Source of the DNA: Peptococcaceae bacterium
Lineage (GTDB): Bacteria > Bacillota > DSM-12270 > Thermacetogeniales > Thermacetogeniaceae
Length of the DNA stretch: 6,842 nt
Assembly: GCA_003160265.1 (NCBI GenBank)
Contig: PLQY01000071.1
Span: 15,235-22,076 of the forward strand
Direction of reading: 5' to 3'
The translations under genes and the position numbers were made by a program. Position 1 is the stretch's first letter. Each line of letters starts with the position of its first letter. A model generated the notes under the pieces. It was given only the letters and a program-made list of their open reading frames with translations. It had not been told where the DNA came from and did no database searches. Shown piece by piece: positions 5,674-6,842 of the stretch.

Positions 5674-6155
5674 AGGACCATGGATCCCGGACAGGAATGA
5701 CCGGCTCGAGCACAGGGGCGCCGCCAGGGCGGGAGCGCGGCGGCAGGTATCGGCGGCGACTGCCGGTGGTGCTGGCCGCATTCCTGCTGTTGGCCTGTTC
5801 GACTCTCTCCTGCGCCCCCCAGCAAGCCCAGGTCGCTCCCAACACCGCACAAGTGATCCAGATCGCCCAGCAACTGGTTCAGGCACTGGGGCAGGAAGAC
5901 TTCGCGGGAGCGGAGTCCTACTTCGACGACGCCCTGAAAGGCTCGTTGCCAACTTCCAGCCTGCAGTTCAACTGGGACTTGATTGAGCACGTAAGCGGGC
6001 CCTTCGTGAGCGAGGCGGTCGTCAGCACCACATACCAGCCTCCCTACACCCTGGTCTATATAACCTGTCAGATGCAGGTGGACAAGATCGACGTGAAGGT
6101 GACCTTCGATGCCCAGAACCGGGTCAGTGGGCTCTTGCTGCAGCCTGACGTATAG
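5670..6155 (+). CDS. secreted DUF3887-like lipoprotein
   Basis: 161-residue predicted lipoprotein. A long basic n-region (RERGGRYRRR, 21-30) precedes a hydrophobic stretch LPVVLAAFLLLA (31-42) and the lipobox-like LLAC with lipidated C43; C48 is a weaker alternative. After a Gln/Ala-rich linker, residues 64-113 (QIAQQLVQALGQEDFAGAES... then SLPTSSL, W102 and GPF) match the pattern of the DUF3887 helical domain. A short beta-rich C-terminus (TLVYITCQMQVDKIDVKVTF) follows. The fold is NTF2-like by resemblance; function is unknown, probably extracytoplasmic on the outer face of the membrane. GAGAAGG (5657-5663) lies 6 nt before ATG 5670. The same frame is open back to ATG 5523 (210 aa), but that would bury the signal peptide about 80 residues in. 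ATG 5697 is another option. It runs opposite to the surrounding cluster and converges on mtnA, so it is probably an unrelated insertion. Confidence 0.75.
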   Translation: MKDHGSRTGMTGSSTGAPPGRERGGRYRRRLPVVLAAFLLLACSTLSCAPQQAQVAPNTAQVIQIAQQLVQALGQEDFAGAESYFDDALKGSLPTSSLQFNWDLIEHVSGPFVSEAVVSTTYQPPYTLVYITCQMQVDKIDVKVTFDAQNRVSGLLLQPDV

Positions 6156-6183
6156 TGCCCGCCGGGACTGAGTGGCGCCTGAC

Positions 6184-6201
6184 TGGCCTGTTTCCAGGCC
6201 A
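6184..6201. terminator. stem-loop between convergent lipoprotein gene and mtnA
   Basis: TGGCCTG (6184-6190) and CAGGCCA (6195-6201) form a perfect 7-bp, GC-rich stem with a 4-nt loop. It lies 28 bp after the lipoprotein stop, in the 141-bp spacer between two converging genes. Position and stem strength suit a bidirectional terminator, but no T-run follows on either strand, so intrinsic termination would be weak. Confidence 0.4.
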
Positions 6202-6296
6202 TGCAGTACAAGATCATGACTATGGAACTCTTGCTACCTTTCACAGGATCAGATCTATATATTCGGTTCTGGGTCTGGGATCATGCTAGCAGTGAA

Positions 6297-6842
6297 CTAC
6301 CCCGCCAGGCCTTGTATTTCCTGAACATTTTCAAATACTCCCAACTCTGTGATATAGCCGGTTACCAGCGTATGAGGCGTCACGTCGAATGAGGGGTTAA
6401 GGACGGGTACGCCCGGCCTGGATACGGGATGGCCATTGATCGACCGGACCTCTTCCGGGTCCCGCATCTCTACCGGAATCTCCTTTCCCTCCCTGAGCTT
6501 GAGGTCGAAAGTAGAAATAGGGGCAGCCACGTAGAAGGGGCGGTGGTGATGGGAGGCCAGGACCGCCATGGTGTAGGTGCCGATCTTGTTGGCAAAGTCC
6601 CCGTTGGACACAATCCGGTCAGCGCCGACGATCACCAGATCAACCATCTCCTGCGAGAACAGGTACCCGGCCATGTTATCGGTGATCAACGTGAAGGGGA
6701 TGCCAGCCTGCTCCAATTCCCAGGCCGTGAGCCGGGCGCCCTGCAGCAGAGGGCGGGTTTCCGGCACGTAGACGTGGATCTCCTTGCCAGACTGGTGGGC
6801 ACAGAAGATCACCCCCAGGGCGGTGCCGGATCCTGCCGTCGC
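6297..6842 (-). CDS. mtnA: 5-methylthioribose-1-phosphate isomerase, C-terminal part
   Basis: Cytosolic aldose-ketose isomerase turning 5-methylthioribose-1-phosphate into 5-methylthioribulose-1-phosphate, the step after MtnP. The 181 visible residues are roughly the C-terminal half of a protein normally about 345 long. The frame is open through the window edge, so the gene starts outside; the GTG at 6812 is an internal codon. The first visible residues, [12 protein letters not shown], are the end of the catalytic-cysteine motif; the cysteine itself should lie about six residues beyond the edge. Also visible: TDNMAG (54-59 of the fragment), the catalytic aspartate in IVGADRI (D75), [11 protein letters not shown] (80-90), the TFD loop, and the [17 protein letters not shown] signature near the end. 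eIF2B-alpha-like relatives such as ribose-1,5-bisphosphate isomerase are less likely given mtnP in the cluster. It stops 1083 bp before the aldolase, separated from it by an opposing gene. Confidence 0.95.
   Translation of the reverse strand, partial: ATAGSGTALGVIFCAHQSGKEIHVYVPETRPLLQGARLTAWELEQAGIPFTLITDNMAGYLFSQEMVDLVIVGADRIVSNGDFANKIGTYTMAVLASHHHRPFYVAAPISTFDLKLREGKEIPVEMRDPEEVRSINGHPVSRPGVPVLNPSFDVTPHTLVTGYITELGVFENVQEIQGLAG

Noticed and set aside
1..6842. SAM or SAH riboswitch, tRNA, rRNA, CRISPR array or insertion sequence
   Set aside because: Intergenic regions were scanned by eye; no aptamer-like conserved core, cloverleaf, regularly spaced array or transposase was found. The cluster's leader, where a riboswitch would be expected, lies beyond the right edge.

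Overview
The window is a minus-strand cluster for recycling the by-products of S-adenosylmethionine (SAM). In transcription order, from the right edge leftwards, it reads mtnA (partial), a class II aldolase, ahcY, mtaD, apt and mtnP. One short plus-strand locus, a small lipoprotein with DUF3887-like sequence, lies between mtnA and the aldolase. The gene set, the AGGAGG-type ribosome binding sites, the frequent TTG starts, the archaeal/thermophile-type short AhcY and the DUF3887-like lipoprotein suggest a Gram-positive anaerobe of the Clostridia (Moorella / Desulfotomaculum / Pelotomaculum-like). This assignment is an inference from gene content; no rRNA or other marker gene is present.

Layout. 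38-838: mtnP, methylthioadenosine (MTA) phosphorylase. 966-1493: apt, adenine phosphoribosyltransferase. 1663-2964: mtaD, MTA/SAH deaminase. 3169-4428: ahcY, adenosylhomocysteinase. 4536-5213: class II (FucA-type) aldolase. 5214-5522: an AT-rich stretch with a striking array of four alternating half-sites at an exact 14-bp period (5273-5321), a candidate aldolase promoter, and a minus-strand gene remnant (5333-5500). 5523-5673: a frameshifted small membrane protein on the plus strand. 5670-6155: the lipoprotein. 6156-6296: spacer between convergent genes, with one stem-loop. 6297-6842: C-terminal half of mtnA.

How the genes work together. AhcY clears S-adenosylhomocysteine. MtnP cleaves MTA to adenine and 5-methylthioribose-1-phosphate. 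Apt recaptures the adenine as AMP. MtnA isomerises the sugar phosphate to methylthioribulose-1-phosphate. The next enzyme visible is an aldolase with FucA-like zinc motifs rather than the MtnB dehydratase of the classical methionine salvage pathway. That predicts cleavage to DHAP plus (methylthio)acetaldehyde, the oxygen-independent 'DHAP shunt'. The same three enzymes could also handle 5'-deoxyadenosine from radical-SAM enzymes. MtaD adds a deamination branch. The most unusual parts of the window are the predicted shunt operon and the decayed, repeat-bearing segment that splits mtnA from the aldolase.
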